NCBI GenBank assembly: GCA_026995935.1
Contig: JALWNK010000008.1
Span: 1 to 64,000, forward strand
Length of the DNA: 64,000 nucleotides
Direction of reading: 5' to 3'
Origin: Deltaproteobacteria bacterium
Lineage (GTDB): Bacteria; Desulfobacterota; Dissulfuribacteria; Dissulfuribacterales; QOAL01
The position numbers and the translations under genes are program-made. Below, piece by piece: positions 62,016-64,000 of the stretch (within the stretch, counting starts at the first letter, position 1; each line of letters begins with the position of its first letter). Below the pieces are notes generated by a model that saw only the letters and a list, made by a program, of their open reading frames with translations, was not told the origin of the DNA and made no database searches.

Positions 62016-63074
62016 CTATTCCTCCTGTATCAAGGTTTCAGGAACAAGTCTCACTTGCCCGGCCTTTACCTTGCGGCCTTTTGTTTCAAATATCCGTAAA
62101 ATGGCCTCAATCTCCATTTCCCTGTAAATTACCCAGGCGATCTCCACCCCCAGGTGGAAGGGAAGGGTCAGAAACACTCCTTTTATCCTTTTAAGCAGCC
62201 AGTCCTGAAGGACCATCCTCGTCTGGGAAAGGGAATCCGTGCCTTCAAGGATGGCCTTAAGGGGCTTAGGCAGGTAAGAGACAAGGGATTTCATATCTGT
62301 TGCCCTTGAGATGTCGTGAAGGCGTTTGAGGTTCAAAATGTAGCCGCCTGGGTAGGTGAAATTAAGGGTCTCCTCAGTACTAAGGGCGTAGATAAAGCGT
62401 AGGCGTGCAACGTGGTAGATGTTTAGCGCATCCACAAGCCCACCAATGAGCATCCTTGCCATCTGCTTGTCTTTCTTGCTTGATAAGGCAGAGACAACCT
62501 CCCATATCTGTCTGTATGATACTATTTCCATGGCCATCTCAATGGGGAAGAGTCTGCTATGGGCCTCGAACTGGGGCAGGGCGTGGGCCACTGAGGTTCC
62601 AAAGGGCGTATCTGAAAGAAGGTCAATGGCCTCAGCAAGACTCCCCGCCTTCCAGAGCCTGTGCCAGTTTATTTTGGAAAGGGTCTCAACCGGATAGAGA
62701 AGGTAAAGCACCTCCCTTTTTGGAAGGCCAGTCTTTTTTGCCCTTATGAGGGTTTTCAGGTTTTCTGCCTCAAACCTGGAAAAAAGCCCATAGAACACCT
62801 GCCCCTCAGGTGGCTTGAGTGCCCTTATAACCTTTTCGTAATCTGCAAAAAGTGCCCGATATATCTGTCTTTCAAGGAAGTGGAGGCCTTTTTCTGGGCC
62901 CTTTAAAATCTCGGCCAGATAGGCGCCATAGTATGTAGTTGAAAGATACTGGACAAAAGAGTTTTTATCGGCTGCGTCCCTTAAGATGGCCCAGTCCCTT
63001 TTTCTGAGCCGCTTTGAATAGATGGTCCGGACCTTTGCATTAATGTATGAATACTTAAAGGCCTGACCGAGCAA
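62016..63074 (-). CDS. atpC: A/V-type ATP synthase subunit C
   Basis: Subunit C (V0-d/AC39 family) is the socket joining the central stalk to the membrane ring. It is an all-helical 352-residue protein: FKYSYINAKVRTIYSKRL at the start, NLKTLIRAKKTGLPKREVLYLLYPVETLSK in the middle, and a C-terminal helix. The sequence is divergent as this subunit often is, but its length and operon position settle it. Confidence 0.85.
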   Translation of the reverse strand: MLGQAFKYSYINAKVRTIYSKRLRKRDWAILRDAADKNSFVQYLSTTYYGAYLAEILKGPEKGLHFLERQIYRALFADYEKVIRALKPPEGQVFYGLFSRFEAENLKTLIRAKKTGLPKREVLYLLYPVETLSKINWHRLWKAGSLAEAIDLLSDTPFGTSVAHALPQFEAHSRLFPIEMAMEIVSYRQIWEVVSALSSKKDKQMARMLIGGLVDALNIYHVARLRFIYALSTEETLNFTYPGGYILNLKRLHDISRATDMKSLVSYLPKPLKAILEGTDSLSQTRMVLQDWLLKRIKGVFLTLPFHLGVEIAWVIYREMEIEAILRIFETKGRKVKAGQVRLVPETLIQEE

Positions 63075-63129
63075 TTTAGACCTCCTATTAAGCTGTCTCT
63101 GCCTTGAAAGGGTCTATTTCAGATCTAAT

Positions 63130-63453
63130 CTACGAAAGGGTAATAGCCCTTTTCACAAGTTTTGAAAGCTCCTCTTCCATTGCCCTTTCGGTTTTGGAAT
63201 ACCTATTTTTGAGCTCGTTACAGTAATACTCTGCCTCTTTTTTGATCTTGGCAGCCCTTTCTTCAGCCTCTTTTATTATCTTGGCAACCTCGTCCTGTTT
63301 GAATTTTTCAAGCTCTTCTGAAAGGGACTCCTTGGCCTTTAAGACTTGCCTTTTTGCTTCCTTCAAAACCCTTTGCGATTCTTCCTGGGCCTTTAATAAA
63401 ATTTCCTGCCCAGCCATGTCACAGGCGCAAATTCTTTCCAGCTCTTCCTTCAT
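63130..63453 (-). CDS. A/V-type ATP synthase subunit H-like coiled-coil protein
   Basis: A 107-residue, almost entirely helical protein with heptads of Lys, Glu and Ala, matching the H (G-like) peripheral-stalk subunit that pairs with subunit E. It starts MKEELERICACDMAGQEILLKAQEESQRVLKEAKRQ, and ends RAITLS. The gene is first in the operon, 55 nt before subunit C, as in many A/V-ATPase loci. The ATG has AAAAAGGAGC before it. Confidence 0.82.
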   Translation of the reverse strand: MKEELERICACDMAGQEILLKAQEESQRVLKEAKRQVLKAKESLSEELEKFKQDEVAKIIKEAEERAAKIKKEAEYYCNELKNRYSKTERAMEEELSKLVKRAITLS

Positions 63454-63646
63454 GATAGCTCCTTTTTCTTAAGGCCTTATTTCAAATTAAGTACGTTTTT
63501 TTTTGCTGCAAGGCAGGAGGTTTCTTTATTGGCGGTTTCAAAATCCTCAAGGACTTGACAGAGCATTTGGACAAGATCGCCTTTTCATTGACATTTCTTA
63601 AGGCGTTACCATCTTAAAATAAAACTAGAAAAAAGGAGGTAGCACT
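63454..63646. promoter_or_regulatory. Divergent promoter region of the A/V-ATPase operon
   Basis: This 193-nt gap separates the minus-strand ATPase operon from a small plus-strand gene. TTGACA occurs at 63555 and at 63588 on the plus strand. Possible -10 boxes at proper spacing are poor, so neither is certain. AAAAAGGAGGTAGC precedes the plus-strand ATG. Confidence 0.35.
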
Positions 63647-63943
63647 ATGAATATAGTAGAAAGGCAGGAAAAACTAGTTGCAATCCAGAAAGATTACATA
63701 GAGGCACTAGAGGATGCCATTAAAACCCTGGAAGATGAGATTAGAGAGGCATCCGAAGTTGAACAGGCAGGCCGTGAGGATTGGGAAAAGTCAATAGAGG
63801 GTTACATCGATGAGCTTCATGGAATCATTTTTTCCCTTCCAGAACCCCGCTATGGTCACGAAGATTTGCACAAAAAGATCGTAGGACTAAGAAAGCGAAT
63901 AAAGGATCTCTATGCAGATTTCAAGAAAATGTTAAAAAAGTAA
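63647..63943 (+). CDS. Small coiled-coil protein of unknown function
   Basis: This 98-residue acidic protein is helical. The first half is a coiled coil (LVAIQKDYIEALEDAIKTLEDEIREASEVEQAG) and the second half has LPEPRYGHEDLHKKIVGLRKRIKDLYADFKKML. A strong ribosome site is present. I do not recognise a family. It is divergent from the ATPase operon and lies between that promoter region and the window end. Confidence 0.6.
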   Translation: MNIVERQEKLVAIQKDYIEALEDAIKTLEDEIREASEVEQAGREDWEKSIEGYIDELHGIIFSLPEPRYGHEDLHKKIVGLRKRIKDLYADFKKMLKK

Positions 63944-63952
63944 TTTTCTTTT

Positions 63953-63969
63953 GGGGGGCGATGCCCCCC
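63953..63969. terminator. GC-rich hairpin after the last gene
   Basis: GGGGGGC pairs with GCCCCCC around a 3-nt loop, 10 nt after the stop. The T tract lies before the stem rather than after it on the plus strand, so it is a weak intrinsic terminator. Confidence 0.4.
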
Positions 63970-64000
63970 GTTATGACGTTTCAAAATTTTTGTATTCCCA

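Noticed and set aside
63647-63943. Assigning the last gene as an ATPase subunit
   Set aside because: It is on the opposite strand and its sequence differs from known subunits; all expected subunits are already present.
1-64000. CRISPR arrays, insertion sequences, tRNA or rRNA genes
   Set aside because: Read across the gaps between genes, I saw no regular repeats, transposase-like frames or cloverleaf sequences.

Overview
The window reads as a chromosomal piece of an anaerobic or microaerophilic Gram-negative bacterium, most likely a thermophilic member of the Desulfobacterota/Thermodesulfobacteriota (former Deltaproteobacteria). The evidence is indirect. Pal, OmpH/Skp, a PagL-like lipid A deacylase and lipoproteins indicate an outer membrane. 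A complete A/V-type ATPase, a DUF1931 histone-fold protein, FolE2/MptA-type GTP cyclohydrolases, PEP synthase and heavy use of AGG/AGA arginine codons are typical of thermophilic anaerobes. No rRNA, tRNA, CRISPR array or insertion sequence was seen. The assignment rests on gene families, not on a database match.

Layout. 1-3.3 kb: a hybrid histidine kinase cut off at its 5' side, and an HD-GYP protein split by one in-frame TGA. 3.4-17.8 kb: housekeeping genes (pgeF, valS, nadC, rhomboid and SDH-type membrane proteases, folE2 with a CooC-like ATPase, gamma-glutamyltransferase, plsC, an M17 aminopeptidase) and three unknowns. 18-26 kb: a two-gene signalling operon (REC-GGDEF-EAL plus a 1240-residue hybrid kinase) followed by two membrane-anchored coiled-coil proteins and a strong bidirectional terminator. 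26.2-30.5 kb: an overlapping minus-strand operon, ackA - RibD/RIB7-like reductase - PP-loop ATPase with two CxxC pairs - glycosyltransferase - MptA-like cyclohydrolase. I regard this as the best candidate for an undescribed pathway. 30.6-33.8 kb: pal-ompH-tkt. 34.2-37.7 kb: a QseE/QseG/QseF-like three-gene regulatory locus. 38-40.5 kb: ppsA behind a leader with mutually exclusive hairpins.

40.5-43.1 kb: a pair of cytochrome bd-like membrane subunits, one carrying a C-terminal heme c motif. 43.3-50.6 kb: PagL-like, glucan phosphorylase, QueH, DUF2905, a compact Rieske/cytochrome b complex, DUF456, CheX and pyrF. 50.6-54.8 kb: Xaa-Pro peptidase, tatC, an iron alcohol dehydrogenase, the histone-fold protein and a universal stress protein. 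54.9-63.5 kb: a nine-gene A/V-ATPase operon (H-C-I-K-F-E-A-B-D), with a small divergent coiled-coil gene at the window end.

Taken together the genes suggest an energy economy built on a quinol-oxidising Rieske/cytochrome b complex, a bd-like terminal or detoxifying enzyme and a rotary A/V-ATPase. Central carbon metabolism passes through acetate kinase, PEP synthase and transketolase with glucan storage, and c-di-GMP and two-component signalling are dense.
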